DNA from: Chitinophagales bacterium
Lineage (GTDB): Bacteria > Bacteroidota > Bacteroidia > Chitinophagales > Saprospiraceae
Length of the DNA stretch: 64,000 nt
Assembly (NCBI GenBank): GCA_013299105.1
Contig: JAAFJY010000001.1
Location: 142,978 to 206,977 of the forward strand
Reading direction: 5' to 3'
Shown: piece by piece, positions 54,300-63,260 of the stretch
Layout of the letters: each line of letters opens with the position of its first letter
Position numbering within the stretch: the stretch's first letter is position 1
Made by a program: the position numbers and the translations under genes
Notes under the pieces: generated by a model
What the model was told of the DNA's origin: nothing
Database searches by the model: none
Seen by the model: only the letters and a program-made list of their open reading frames with translations

Positions 54300-55568
54300 A
54301 TGAATATTCTGCTATTGGGAAGTGGCGGGCGCGAACACGCCTTGGCTTGGAAAATGTTGCAAAGTCCTTTGTGCAAAAAAATGTATGTAGCACCAGGCAA
54401 TGCGGGTACTGCTGCCATTGCCGAAAACGTAGCCCTTAATCCATTGGATTTTGCTAAAGTGTCCGAATTCGTCCTTTCCAATGCAATCAATATGGTCGTG
54501 GTTGGCCCTGAAGAGCCTTTGGTACGCGGCATTGTCGATTATTTCCAAGCCGAGGCACAGTTGAAAGACATTCCGGTCATTGGCCCATCAGCGCTTGGCG
54601 CACAACTGGAAGGCAGCAAGACATTTGCCAAAGCATTTATGCAGGAAATGGGCATTCCGACTGCCGCCTACCGCGAATTCAACACGAAAACGCTACAGGG
54701 AGGCTTAGACTACTTGGCTACTCAAACTCCACCGTTTGTACTCAAAGCCGATGGCCTGGCAGCGGGCAAAGGGGTGGTGATCCTCAATGATGTGGCCGAA
54801 GCCCAAGCCGAATTGAGCGCCATGCTGGGTGGAAAATTCGGCCAAGCCAGCGAAAAAGTGGTAATCGAGCAATTTTTGTCGGGTATTGAGTTCTCCGTTT
54901 TTGCCCTTACCGATGGCAAAAATTACCTCATCTTGCCCGAAGCGAAAGACTATAAGCGCATTGGCGAAGGTGATACTGGCCTTAATACGGGTGGCATGGG
55001 GGCGGTTTCGCCAGTTCCATTTGTAGATGCGACCATGTGGGAAAAAGTCGAAAAACGCATCATTCAACCAACTATTGCGGGCTTGGGCAAACGTGGCATG
55101 AACTACATCGGGGTAGTATTTTTCGGCCTGATCGACGTAGCTGGCGAGCCTTATGTCATTGAATACAACTGCCGCTTGGGCGACCCCGAAACCGAAGCGG
55201 TCCTGCCTCGCTTGCAAAATGATTTGGTCGACTTGTTTGTGGCTGCAAGCAAAGGTGAGCTCAATGAGCATACCATTCTACAAGATCCTCGCTCTGCTGC
55301 AACCATCATTCTGGTAGCAGGGGGCTATCCGGGCGATTATGAAAAAGGAAAACCCATATCAGGCTTGGATCGGATACAAGGCAGCATGGTTTTCCACGCC
55401 GGAACCAGCTTGAAAGAAAGCGTGGTGAGTACCAATGGCGGCAGGGTATTGGCCATTACCGCTTACGGTGATACTTTTCCAGAAGCCCTGGTCATTGCCA
55501 ATCGCGACGCTGCTGCTATTCGGTTTGAGGGCGTTTATTACCGCAAGGACATCGGATTTGACTTGTGA
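54300..55568 (+). CDS. purD: Phosphoribosylamine-glycine ligase (GARS)
   Basis: The start at 54300 (MNILLLGSGGREHALAWKML) gives 422 residues, the normal length; an upstream in-frame ATG adds only eight residues. It is an ATP-grasp enzyme of purine synthesis joining glycine to phosphoribosylamine. Motifs: GPEEPLVRGIVD, GPSALGAQLEGSKTFAKAFM, VLKADGLAAGKGVVI, GGMGAVSPVPF and EYNCRLGDPETEAVLPRL. It is monocistronic here and convergent with the next gene. Confidence 0.95.
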   Translation: MNILLLGSGGREHALAWKMLQSPLCKKMYVAPGNAGTAAIAENVALNPLDFAKVSEFVLSNAINMVVVGPEEPLVRGIVDYFQAEAQLKDIPVIGPSALGAQLEGSKTFAKAFMQEMGIPTAAYREFNTKTLQGGLDYLATQTPPFVLKADGLAAGKGVVILNDVAEAQAELSAMLGGKFGQASEKVVIEQFLSGIEFSVFALTDGKNYLILPEAKDYKRIGEGDTGLNTGGMGAVSPVPFVDATMWEKVEKRIIQPTIAGLGKRGMNYIGVVFFGLIDVAGEPYVIEYNCRLGDPETEAVLPRLQNDLVDLFVAASKGELNEHTILQDPRSAATIILVAGGYPGDYEKGKPISGLDRIQGSMVFHAGTSLKESVVSTNGGRVLAITAYGDTFPEALVIANRDAAAIRFEGVYYRKDIGFDL

Positions 55569-55579
55569 AAGGGGATTGA

Positions 55580-56860
55580 CTATCCTCCTTTTTCATTGAG
55601 CAACAATTCGCCAGCACCATTCCAAAGCCTTGCTTCCTGGATGCTGCCTGCGCCTTGAAAAAGGTAGCGCAACCCCACAATTTTTATTTTTTCTTTTGAC
55701 AAGGGCAGGGTATAGACCTGCTTTTGATCCACAAAAAAATTTATTTTTCCAGCTTTGGCTTCACAACGCAACTGCACCCAGTCTTTGAACTCGCTGCTGA
55801 ATGCAGATAAGTCATTGGTTTTTCCATCCACCAATTTACCTGGCACATACAAACGATTAATCGCAGCACAACCTTTGATAGCAAGGGGAATCATGATGAC
55901 CTCTCCCTCACACAAAATCATCACGTTGACTTGCTGACAAGCATTGGCTCCTCCAGTGAATTCATTTTTCAAAACGGTTTCAAAGGTAAAATGATCGGTA
56001 TAAAGGGATTGAAAAGGCTTTACGAGAGAAAAATTAGCAAAAATTTCCTGGGCCTCCGGATTGAGTTGTTTAGCCCTCAACAACTCCGGCGTAATGGATA
56101 AATAACCCATTTGACGAATTTCTGACTCCTTGAAATACAATGGCGATTCGTCCCCTTCTACCAAACCCAACCAGCCTTCTGAGGGGATAAAAACTGGGTG
56201 TTCTTTCACCACTTGACCATTCACCAGCAATTTTGCTTCATAATAGCCAGGCTCATAGTAAATACTAGTGAATACTTTGTTTGAACGAGAGATGGTACTC
56301 CTCCTTCGCTCATCCCAGTTTTGCTGTAGTTCAATTTTAGCACCTTCGGGCGCTTTTTCTACGTTGTACTCAAAAACCACCGAATTGGGCAGGCCCTTGG
56401 CCAAAGGGCGGCTAGAAAAACTGAAATCCTCTGGATGTAGTGGCGTGGAGCTACTCAAGTACTTCATGCCAAAATAAACCAAACTGGAAACAATCAATAA
56501 AAGCGGAATGAGCACAAAAAACAGGTACCTTTTTTGCTTTTGGAGCTTTGGTAATGGCCCGGAAAGATCATTTATTTGGTATTGTCCTTTGAATTGCCGC
56601 CAATCCTGGTAGTCCAAAAACTGTGCCAATGCATCCAGAGTACTCAAGTTAGGGGCCGAATTATAGCGTACTTTGCCCCAAATCCTTTTGAGTGTAGAAC
56701 TGCTGAGTTGCACCCCGGTTTTGTCGGCAATCAAGCTGCTCAGCCGCTCAAAGTCCTGGGTTTTCCAATCATCGCTACTCCCCCAGGCTAATTTTTGCTC
56801 AATTTGTTGAAGGCAACGCAGCAAAGCCCCATCCCTTAATGACAACACTAAATCACTCAT
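55580..56860 (-). CDS. Membrane-anchored protein with HTH-like N-terminal domain
   Basis: A 426-residue protein. Residues 35-90 resemble a small helical DNA- or protein-binding domain: FERLSSLIADKTGVQLSSST then LKRIWGKVRY and LSTLDALAQFLDYQDWRQF. A basic linker (105-111) precedes one membrane span (112-133). The outer 290 residues are a beta-rich exported domain with Ig-like and jelly-roll-like strands and five cysteines. With the helical part in the cytoplasm, it could pass an extracellular or periplasmic signal to DNA or to a partner. No enzymatic motif is seen. Its long C-terminus looks ligand-binding. Confidence 0.65.
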   Translation of the reverse strand: MSDLVLSLRDGALLRCLQQIEQKLAWGSSDDWKTQDFERLSSLIADKTGVQLSSSTLKRIWGKVRYNSAPNLSTLDALAQFLDYQDWRQFKGQYQINDLSGPLPKLQKQKRYLFFVLIPLLLIVSSLVYFGMKYLSSSTPLHPEDFSFSSRPLAKGLPNSVVFEYNVEKAPEGAKIELQQNWDERRRSTISRSNKVFTSIYYEPGYYEAKLLVNGQVVKEHPVFIPSEGWLGLVEGDESPLYFKESEIRQMGYLSITPELLRAKQLNPEAQEIFANFSLVKPFQSLYTDHFTFETVLKNEFTGGANACQQVNVMILCEGEVIMIPLAIKGCAAINRLYVPGKLVDGKTNDLSAFSSEFKDWVQLRCEAKAGKINFFVDQKQVYTLPLSKEKIKIVGLRYLFQGAGSIQEARLWNGAGELLLNEKGG

Positions 56861-57191
56861 TTACAATTGTTTAAAAATAAATATTTATGCAAATTAAAAA
56901 CAACACGTAATTTTCGGGAGGCTGTTTGGCAAGATGGCAAGGTGCGAGATGGGAAAATAGCAGACTATTTGACCAACGAGTAACGCAGTTACGGAGACAA
57001 AGAGTCCGCGAAACTTGGGTGGAATTTGAAATTCGGACAATTTGCAAATGTTCATAAACTTAGTATTTACCTTATTTTTTTACGCTCCCTTACATGGCTC
57101 AGGAGAGGAAATTCAGTTGAATCTAGCGTGATTTACATTTGGCTTGTTGCTGAGTTTATACAAAATCGACATCAACCCAAGATCTGCACCC
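56861..57191. other. 331-bp intergenic region
   Basis: No gene recognised. It contains a family A left-end fragment at 57067-57094 (reverse) and otherwise unassigned sequence. The first 60 bp are very AT-rich and may hold the promoter of the membrane-anchored protein. Confidence 0.4.
57067..57094 (-). repeat. Family A left-end fragment (reverse)
   Basis: TTACCTTATTTTTTTACGCT followed by CCCTTACA is the reverse complement of the GGGAGCGTAAAAAAATAAGG end of full copies. The rest of the element is absent. Confidence 0.55.
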
Positions 57192-58022
57192 TCAACTCTT
57201 AAAAATCAAAACTGGAATCGTCACTTCATCAATGATCTCACTGGCCAGGCCACTTTGAAAAATTCGGTCCCAGAAACCTTTTTTGTAAGCTGTCAGCGCC
57301 ACCGCATCGGCCTTGACCTCTTGGATAAAAGTGATGAGGTGGTCCATGATGTCACCTTCCAGGATACTGAAACTCACTTCATGGTCTTCATTTTCCTCTT
57401 CCACAGCACGCATGATTTTATCCATTTGTTGGCGAGCCCAACTGTTGTCTTCTGGCTCCTCGTTGACATGTACCAGATGCAGGTGGGCATTCAAGCCCTG
57501 GCACCAATGGATAAGGGTTTCGATCGATGCGAGGTTGGCAGCGTCGAAATCGGTAGCGTACACGATATTTTTGATCGGCGAAAATTGACTGCCCGGTGGC
57601 GTGAGCAACAAAGGGCAATCGGTAGAGTAGATCAGCTTCATGGCCAGGGAGCCAAAAATACGTTCAGCCAAGCTGCGGTTGCGCATACCCATGACTACCA
57701 GGTCAATGTCGTATTTTCCAATAAAATCTTGAACTGCTTCGTAGCGGCCCCCTCCCGCTACCAAGTGCAGTAATTGTAAATCTTCAGCATCAGCGGGAAG
57801 GAGGGCTTGGGTGAATTTTTTGAGTTTGATTATTTCCTCTTGCGCCTCGGTATTTGTTTTTACCAGCGCCACGTCTTTTTCTTCGGTCAAGCCAAAGGTG
57901 GCAGCCTCCTTGATGTGTGCAACACAAAGAGCGGCTTCCAGCTCTTGGGCAAGGTGAAGGCCAAAAAGAAAAGGATGTTGGTTACCCGAGTGATAATCCG
58001 TAAGGCATAAAATTGTATCCAT
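57192..58022 (-). CDS. Tandem universal stress protein (UspA family)
   Basis: A 276-residue protein with two Usp modules: MDTILCLTDYHSGNQHPFLF (1-140) and KNIVYATDFDAANLASIETL (about 150-276). The first has the ending VVMGMRNRSLAERIFGSLAM with a G-x(2)-G-x-like loop typical of ATP-binding Usp members. These are cytosolic stress or ATP-sensing proteins. It starts 1 nt after the TerC gene's stop on the same strand, so the two are co-expressed. Confidence 0.85.
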   Translation of the reverse strand: MDTILCLTDYHSGNQHPFLFGLHLAQELEAALCVAHIKEAATFGLTEEKDVALVKTNTEAQEEIIKLKKFTQALLPADAEDLQLLHLVAGGGRYEAVQDFIGKYDIDLVVMGMRNRSLAERIFGSLAMKLIYSTDCPLLLTPPGSQFSPIKNIVYATDFDAANLASIETLIHWCQGLNAHLHLVHVNEEPEDNSWARQQMDKIMRAVEEENEDHEVSFSILEGDIMDHLITFIQEVKADAVALTAYKKGFWDRIFQSGLASEIIDEVTIPVLIFKS

Positions 58023-58023
58023 A

Positions 58024-58983
58024 TCATGCTCCCGCCCGCCGCTTTTTGATCAATTCGGGGAGGGATGGAATTATTCCGGCTGCCAAAGCCAGTACGATCA
58101 CTACCAGCGACAACCACTCTGGAAGTTTCACAAAATGTGTTACAGACATCTTGACACCCACAAAAGCCAGGATAAAAACCAGACTGTAACGCAGGTATTG
58201 AAACTTGTCGAGCATGGAGGCCAGCACGAAATACAATGATCGCAGCCCCAAGATAGCGAATATATTGGATGTGAACACCAAGAAAGGATCAGTTGTGATG
58301 CCAAAAATTGCTGGGATGCTGTCAAAGGCGAATAAAACGTCGGTAACTTCTACTACCATTAGGGCAATAAATAAAGGTGTAGCCTTGCGTAAGCCCTCTT
58401 CGCGGATGAAAAAATGATCGCCATGAAACTGGTTGGTAACCGGAAAAAACTTTTTAACCATGCGTACCACCCGGTTATTTTCCATCTCCATTTCATCGTG
58501 ATCCCCGCTTACCAACATGCTGTAAGCCGTGTACAACAGGATCCCACTGAAAATATAAGTGATCCAGCTGAATTGGTGCAGCAGCGCTGCACCCACCACA
58601 ATCATAAAGCCCCTGAAAACAACCGCACCCAAAATCCCCCAGAACAAGACCCGGTGCTGGTATTGCTGTGGAATTTTGAAATAACTGAAAATTACGGCAA
58701 TCACAAAAATATTGTCGATACTTAAGGATTGCTCGACTAAATAGCCAGTAAGATAGGTCACAACGGCCTCGCGCCCCGAACTAGGCGCTCCGGTTTCGTG
58801 AATCCAGTGATTTTCGTATGCGAAATAGATGAAAATACTGAACAACAAAGAAATACTGACCCAGACTCCCGTCCAACGGAAAGCTTCTCTGGCCGTAATC
58901 GTGTGAGAATCACGGTTGAATACTCCCAAGTCCAAGGCCAATAAGATGGCGATCAATACCAAAAATCCAATCCAAAATCCCAT
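58024..58983 (-). CDS. TerC/Alx-family membrane protein
   Basis: A 319-residue protein with seven to nine membrane spans. The TerC signature is present: GYLVEQSLSIDNIFVIAVIF near 78 and MVVEVTDVLFAFDSIPAIFG near 211. The acidic residues within membrane segments are typical of divalent-metal transport. Alx/TerC proteins export manganese and may metallate secreted proteins. No yybP-ykoY riboswitch was recognised in the 210 nt upstream. A tRNA-Cys gene lies upstream on the same strand. Confidence 0.85.
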   Translation of the reverse strand: MGFWIGFLVLIAILLALDLGVFNRDSHTITAREAFRWTGVWVSISLLFSIFIYFAYENHWIHETGAPSSGREAVVTYLTGYLVEQSLSIDNIFVIAVIFSYFKIPQQYQHRVLFWGILGAVVFRGFMIVVGAALLHQFSWITYIFSGILLYTAYSMLVSGDHDEMEMENNRVVRMVKKFFPVTNQFHGDHFFIREEGLRKATPLFIALMVVEVTDVLFAFDSIPAIFGITTDPFLVFTSNIFAILGLRSLYFVLASMLDKFQYLRYSLVFILAFVGVKMSVTHFVKLPEWLSLVVIVLALAAGIIPSLPELIKKRRAGA

Positions 58984-59158
58984 AACGAAGCTACGATCAA
59001 AGGTGAAGGCCCGGCGCTTAAAAGCCGATGCACATGAATATTGCCTGGAAATTTAAAACCCTAAAGAAATAGGTGATCAACACTGGTATACTTGTACCGG
59101 TCATCATTCCCTCAGCAGGACAATTTAACAGCAAAGCCACTTGGAGAGTTCACGAAAT

Positions 59159-59190
59159 AAAAAAAGGGATAGCAAAATTGCCATCCCTTT
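59159..59190 (-). terminator. Rho-independent terminator of tRNA-Cys
   Basis: On the minus strand, AAAGGGAT and ATCCCTTT pair around GGCAATTTTGCT, followed by T-rich sequence. It lies just downstream of the tRNA 3' end. Confidence 0.75.
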
Positions 59191-59195
59191 GGTTG

Positions 59196-59266
59196 AGGTC
59201 GGGAGCGGATTCGAACCGCCGTACGAGGTTTTGCAGACCTCTGCCTAGCCACTCGGCCACCCGACC
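59196..59266 (-). tRNA. tRNA-Cys (anticodon GCA)
   Basis: The minus strand folds into a complete cloverleaf: acceptor GGTCGGG with CCCGACC, T arm with GGTTCGAATCC, and anticodon stem GAGGT/ACCTC with loop CTGCAAA, giving anticodon GCA. The discriminator base is U (59196), as in bacterial tRNA-Cys. The CCA is not encoded. A TATCTTTG box (59294-59301) lies 28 nt upstream. Confidence 0.9.
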
Positions 59267-59293
59267 ATCAAATTCCATATTTCTATGGAGATG

Positions 59294-59301
59294 CAAAGAT
59301 A
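59294..59301 (-). promoter_or_regulatory. -7 box of the tRNA-Cys promoter
   Basis: TATCTTTG on the minus strand, 28 nt upstream of the tRNA. No clear -33 TTTG is seen. Confidence 0.4.
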
Positions 59302-59377
59302 AGTGAAATCTACTGATTGCGCTGAATTTTTTTTGAAAAAAATGCAAAAAAGCCCAGTACTAATCCTCAAACCGTTC

Positions 59378-60301
59378 TTAATCATATTGATACAACTCCA
59401 GGTCTTCAATCAAGTGGATCAGTTTTTCAGCGTATTTTTTGTCGGTAGCGTAACCTGCTTTAGACAAACCCCTGGCCCAGGCAGCATAATTCTCATCGCC
59501 TAGTTTTTTCAACCCTCGGTAACGTGCCCCCTGCAATAGCAAACTATGCGAGCGATAGCTTTCCCAGGCGGTAGGAAATACCCGGAAAAAATCTTTGTGT
59601 GAATCGTCGGTAAAATTACGACAATGCCCCCGGCGGCAACTGCGGGAAAAACATTTGATGCCAAAATGGTTGTTGGCTTCTGCTGAAAGAGGGCTTTCTC
59701 CAGCGTCACTTTCCAACAAACCCTGGGCCAGGATGATGCTGGCTGGAATACCATAAGTACTTTGTTCGCCTTGGGCCAAATTGGAAAAACGCTTGACGTA
59801 GGCCAATTGCTTTTGCCTTTTGCTGGCCCGTTTGTCCAGGGATTCATAACGGCCATCCTGATCGGGGAAGCTTACATTTTTGAATTCATTGGCGAGCTCA
59901 CCCAAGGAATTATTGCGGGTAGTGCTACTCGGACTGGTGGTGTTTGCTGTCGAAATTGTTGTTGATTTTGTTGAACTTTCTGCCAAGTTTGGGGAGCTCG
60001 ATTTTTCATTGAGCGAAATATTGATGGGGCTGTTGTGCAAGGAAGCCGCCATGTGCTTGGTGCTGAGCCCATCTCCGTTGTGTGGTACTGCAGGCAGGGC
60101 TACTGTTTGGGCTTGAGGGGCCATGTTCACTTGAATACTCAAGCCCCTTTCTATCAACCCATACATTATAATGGTGCATAGGGCCGCCCAGAACCAATAT
60201 TTTTCAATGTACAGTTGAATCTCTTTCAACTGGCGATCAACCTGCTTGAGTAAAGTACGGAATTGCTTGAGCCTAGTGGCTAAAAGTGTAAGATTTTTCA
60301 T
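59378..60301 (-). CDS. Membrane-anchored glucosaminidase
   Basis: A 307-residue protein. Residues 36-52 are a membrane anchor (YWFWAALCTIIMYGLIE). A Ser/Thr/Asn-rich linker covers about 85-135. The C-terminal 155 residues are a glucosaminidase (FlgJ/LytG-like) domain: FSNLAQGEQSTYGIPASIIL, the catalytic glutamate in GLLESDAGESPLS, NNHFGIKCF, then FRVFPTAWESYRSHSLLLQ. It should cut N-acetylglucosaminyl bonds of peptidoglycan in the periplasm. It is an isolated gene, and repeat A4 lies upstream. Confidence 0.85.
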   Translation of the reverse strand: MKNLTLLATRLKQFRTLLKQVDRQLKEIQLYIEKYWFWAALCTIIMYGLIERGLSIQVNMAPQAQTVALPAVPHNGDGLSTKHMAASLHNSPINISLNEKSSSPNLAESSTKSTTISTANTTSPSSTTRNNSLGELANEFKNVSFPDQDGRYESLDKRASKRQKQLAYVKRFSNLAQGEQSTYGIPASIILAQGLLESDAGESPLSAEANNHFGIKCFSRSCRRGHCRNFTDDSHKDFFRVFPTAWESYRSHSLLLQGARYRGLKKLGDENYAAWARGLSKAGYATDKKYAEKLIHLIEDLELYQYD

Positions 60302-60544
60302 GGCTTTATGCTGCTTACCAATAGTGAAAGGAAAATGTGCAGTGCAAATTAAAACAATTATTTTTTAAAATCCAAAATTTAAAACACAAAAAGTTTTTTT
60401 TAAAATCAACGTGCATCCGTACAACCTTTTGCTGCAATCATCGCTCTCTTGGTTTGATTTGTACAAAAACCTCAATTTCATTGGGTTTTTGTGACCCGCG
60501 AAGTGATTTTGCGTAAAAAAGAAGAGGTGTAAGGAACAACCTTG
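60302..60544. other. AT-rich leader of the glucosaminidase gene
   Basis: About 240 bp of AT-rich sequence with no gene recognised. It should hold the promoter of the minus-strand glucosaminidase. The rest of the gap up to 60771 is taken by repeat A4 and the OmpH-gene promoter. Confidence 0.35.
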
Positions 60545-60693
60545 GTATTTGAGCTAAAATAAAATGGACGTATTTGCTTTTGAGGTCTAGCAAAAAAAGA
60601 AAACAACTTCCTTTCATCCAGTTGTTCAAACAGGTAGTTGTCTTTTTTCACTAAACCCAAATCCGTCCGCCTTATTTTTTTACGCTCCCTTAC
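60545..60693 (-). repeat. Family A hairpin repeat element (copy A4, reverse)
   Basis: Reverse orientation: GTATTTGAGCTAAAATAAAA at the left and CCTTATTTTTTTACGCTCCC at the right. Central CCTTTCATCCAGTTGTTCAA as in A2/A3. Two reading frames through it are spurious. Confidence 0.75.
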
Positions 60694-60712
60694 AAGCGAA
60701 AACTCAAAATTA

Positions 60713-60743
60713 TTTGGGAGTTTGCGAGGGACTCCTACCTTTG
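60713..60743 (+). promoter_or_regulatory. Consensus Bacteroidota promoter for the OmpH gene
   Basis: TTTG at 60713-60716 and TACCTTTG at 60736-60743 with a 19-nt spacer, an exact match to the TTTG/TAnnTTTG consensus. The ATG is 29 nt downstream of the -7 box. Confidence 0.65.
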
Positions 60744-60771
60744 CGCAAGTTTTTGAAATCAGCGAACAGAC

Positions 60772-61281
60772 ATGAAAAAAATCATTTTGGTATTGGCGGT
60801 TCTTACCGCATGGGCTAATTCAGTAAGTGCCCAAAAGTATGGCCACCTCAACTATGGCAACATGCTTGCAGCCATGCCTGCTATAAAAAAAGCCGATTCT
60901 ACCTTGGCTGCATTTTCCAAAAGCCGTGCTGCAATTGGTGAATCAATGCAAAACAAGTTCAAGGAAAACTACCTGAGTTTTATGAAGGATTCGCAGGCAG
61001 GTGTACTAACGCCCGTGAAGCAGCAGGAGCGCCAACGTGCTTTGGAACAAGAGCAGGAAACCTTGAAAAACTACGAGAATATCCTGAAGAATGAAGTGAC
61101 TGCCGAGCGCGAAAAACTGCTCAGCCCGATTCTCGACAAACTGGACCAAGCCATCAAAGACGTAGCCAAAGAAGGTGGCTTCTCTTTGATTTTTGATACC
61201 AGTTCATTCAATGCCGTGCTTTTTACCAAGGATACCGACGATGTGATGCCAATGGTAAAAGCCAAGTTGGGCATCAAGTAA
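60772..61281 (+). CDS. OmpH/Skp-family periplasmic chaperone
   Basis: A 169-residue protein with a signal peptide ending SVSAQ (20). It has the OmpH/Skp plan: KYGHLNYGNMLAAMPAIKKA at the N-terminus, a long charged coiled coil (about 45-125; RQRALEQEQETLKNYENILK), and the closing beta segment GFSLIFDTSSFNAVLFTKDT. It should hold unfolded outer-membrane proteins in the periplasm. It is usually beside bamA, which is absent here. Its own promoter and terminator make it monocistronic. Confidence 0.85.
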   Translation: MKKIILVLAVLTAWANSVSAQKYGHLNYGNMLAAMPAIKKADSTLAAFSKSRAAIGESMQNKFKENYLSFMKDSQAGVLTPVKQQERQRALEQEQETLKNYENILKNEVTAEREKLLSPILDKLDQAIKDVAKEGGFSLIFDTSSFNAVLFTKDTDDVMPMVKAKLGIK

Positions 61282-61314
61282 GGATTTTTTGCGTGCAAAT
61301 GCACAAAAAGTCAT

Positions 61315-61360
61315 AATATTCACCTGGCAAGCGCTGTTGTTTTGCCAGGTGAATATTTTT
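61315..61360 (+). terminator. Strong terminator of the OmpH gene
   Basis: A perfect 16-bp stem: AATATTCACCTGGCAA (61315-61330) and TTGCCAGGTGAATATT (61342-61357), an 11-nt loop, then TTTTT. Confidence 0.85.
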
Positions 61361-61381
61361 TTGCCCAAACCCGATTCGTCC

Positions 61382-62419
61382 ATGGCTTCTTCCATTTTAG
61401 ACTCCATAAGATTAACCCGCAAGCTGAGTTGGCGCAAAGTTTGGAACGCTGGCAAAATCTACTCGTCTTATTACCTGAGCCGCTGGACTGGTAAGGTCGT
61501 ACAATGGGGCCTGCCCTTCACCGTCTCTATCGAACCCACCACCGCTTGCAACCTGCGTTGCCCGGAATGCCCCAGCGGCTTGCGCGCTTTCAGTCGGCCA
61601 ACCGGGAGCCTCAAAGCCGATTTTTTTCGCAAAAGCATCGATGAATTAGAACAACACTTGCTTTTTTTGATTTTCTATTTCCAAGGTGAACCATACATCA
61701 ATCCCAATTTTTTGGACATGGTGACTTACGCCGAGCAGCGCGGCATCTACACCATCACCTCCACTAACGGACATTTCCTGGACGATGAAAATGCCCGCAG
61801 GACCGTTGAGTCCGGCCTCAGCCGACTCATCATTTCGATCGATGGAAGCACCCAGGAGGTTTATGAACAATACCGAGTAGCTGGTGACTTGGAAAAAGTG
61901 CTAGATGGTGCCCGCAATGTAGTGAAATGGAAAAAAGCCCTCCACTCTCCTACACCTCACCTCATTTTCCAGTGCTTGGTGGTCAAACCGAATGAACACC
62001 AAATTCCAGAGATTTACCGATTGGCCAAAGAAATCGGAGTTGATGAAGTCAAACTTAAATCGGCTCAGGTTTACGATTTTGAAAATGGCAATCCGCTGAT
62101 TCCTGAAAACGAGCGTTATTCGCGCTATAAAAAAATGCCCGATGGAACTTTTCGCATCAAAAACCGCTTATTGAATCATTGCTGGAAACTGTGGCATGCT
62201 TGTGTCATCACTTGGGATGGAAAAGTGGTACCCTGCTGTTTTGACAAAGACGCAAAATACCGCTTGGGCGATCTTCGCCAAAATTCTTTGGGCGAGGTTT
62301 GGCGAAGTGATGCTTACCATCAATTTCGACAAAAACTGCTCCTCGGAAGGAAAAAAATTGACATATGTGCCAATTGCACGGAGGGTTGTGAGACCTGGAT
62401 TGTGAGCGAAGTAAATTAA
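61382..62419 (+). CDS. Radical SAM/SPASM-domain protein
   Basis: The start at 61382 (MASSILDSIR) gives 345 residues; the upstream frame crosses the terminator hairpin. The radical SAM motif is C56, C60, C63 (ACNLRCPECPSG). The C-terminal SPASM region has HACVITWDGKVVPCCFDKDA and ICANCTEGC, which usually bind extra iron-sulfur clusters. Such enzymes modify peptides or install cofactors, and many are annotated only as Fe-S oxidoreductases. No peptide-precursor gene is evident nearby, and the substrate is unknown. Confidence 0.85.
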   Translation: MASSILDSIRLTRKLSWRKVWNAGKIYSSYYLSRWTGKVVQWGLPFTVSIEPTTACNLRCPECPSGLRAFSRPTGSLKADFFRKSIDELEQHLLFLIFYFQGEPYINPNFLDMVTYAEQRGIYTITSTNGHFLDDENARRTVESGLSRLIISIDGSTQEVYEQYRVAGDLEKVLDGARNVVKWKKALHSPTPHLIFQCLVVKPNEHQIPEIYRLAKEIGVDEVKLKSAQVYDFENGNPLIPENERYSRYKKMPDGTFRIKNRLLNHCWKLWHACVITWDGKVVPCCFDKDAKYRLGDLRQNSLGEVWRSDAYHQFRQKLLLGRKKIDICANCTEGCETWIVSEVN

Positions 62420-62890
62420 AATTTTGTTGAGGTGTAATCTGTACTTCAGCTAATTTTATTTTACCAGAAAGAAAACAAGGCATCGTAACAATGTTTTTTC
62501 GGCAAAAACACCAAACAATCGCTCTGTCATTTTTTCGTCAAGAAATAAAAAATACAAAAAAAATGCTTTTGAAAAATTGCATAATCGCTTGAATAAGTAG
62601 AACTTTATAGCCACGTCGCTTGATGGAAAACAGGTTTTTAGTGCGTTGGTTCGATTTTTGGACTCTCTCGGAGTTCAAAATAGCTGATTTCTGAGTAAAA
62701 CCGCCTTTGAAACACAAATCCCTGGTTCTGCACTGTAAACTTTTTTAGGACATTTTGTCATTGACTGTACTTTAAGAAACGTACTATTCCTGTTCAAACA
62801 CAATTTGAACGCAATAAAAATTTTTCTTGGAATTCAATGACTTGTATTGTTTTTTTGCGTCGAAACACACGCAAGTTTTTAAAAACTTAG
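62420..62890. other. 470-bp AT-rich intergenic region
   Basis: I see no gene, repeat or RNA. It is rich in A and T with no convincing open frame. Confidence 0.35.
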
Positions 62891-63029
62891 CCTAGGAAGC
62901 AAAAAACCAAGATAAACGAGTTTAGGCTTAGTGAAAAAAGACAAGCAACTGACTGGAAGAAAGTTGTGTACTTTTTTTGCTAAACTTCAATAGCAAAGTT
63001 GTTTACCTTGTTTTAGCTCGGATACCTAG
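62891..63029 (+). repeat. Family A hairpin repeat element (copy A5, divergent)
   Basis: Shares AGTTTAGGCTTAGTGAAAAA, CAACTGACTGGAAGAAAG and the right end CTTGTTTTAGCTCGGATACC with the other copies, but the GGGAGCGTAAAA end is degenerate. Confidence 0.6.
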
Positions 63030-63260
63030 CGGCTTTGAGACAAAAAACACAACGGTTTTTCGTCAGTTGAGCTTGCTTTTAGCGAAGATAACTGGGACTG
63101 CTTTCGCTAAAAGAGGTGAAGGATCACGGAAAACGGCTTTTTGGGGCCGAAATGGGAGCAGGGTAAGTTTTTACCAATTTTTAATTCAGTAAGCAATCGC
63201 TGTTGCGGGGTGATGTGCCACCGTCAACAGCCAATTTGAGGCTATAAAAAACAGAGCGCC

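Noticed and set aside
58984-59195. yybP-ykoY manganese riboswitch upstream of the TerC gene
   Set aside because: The characteristic stems and conserved loop bases are not visible in this 210-nt stretch.
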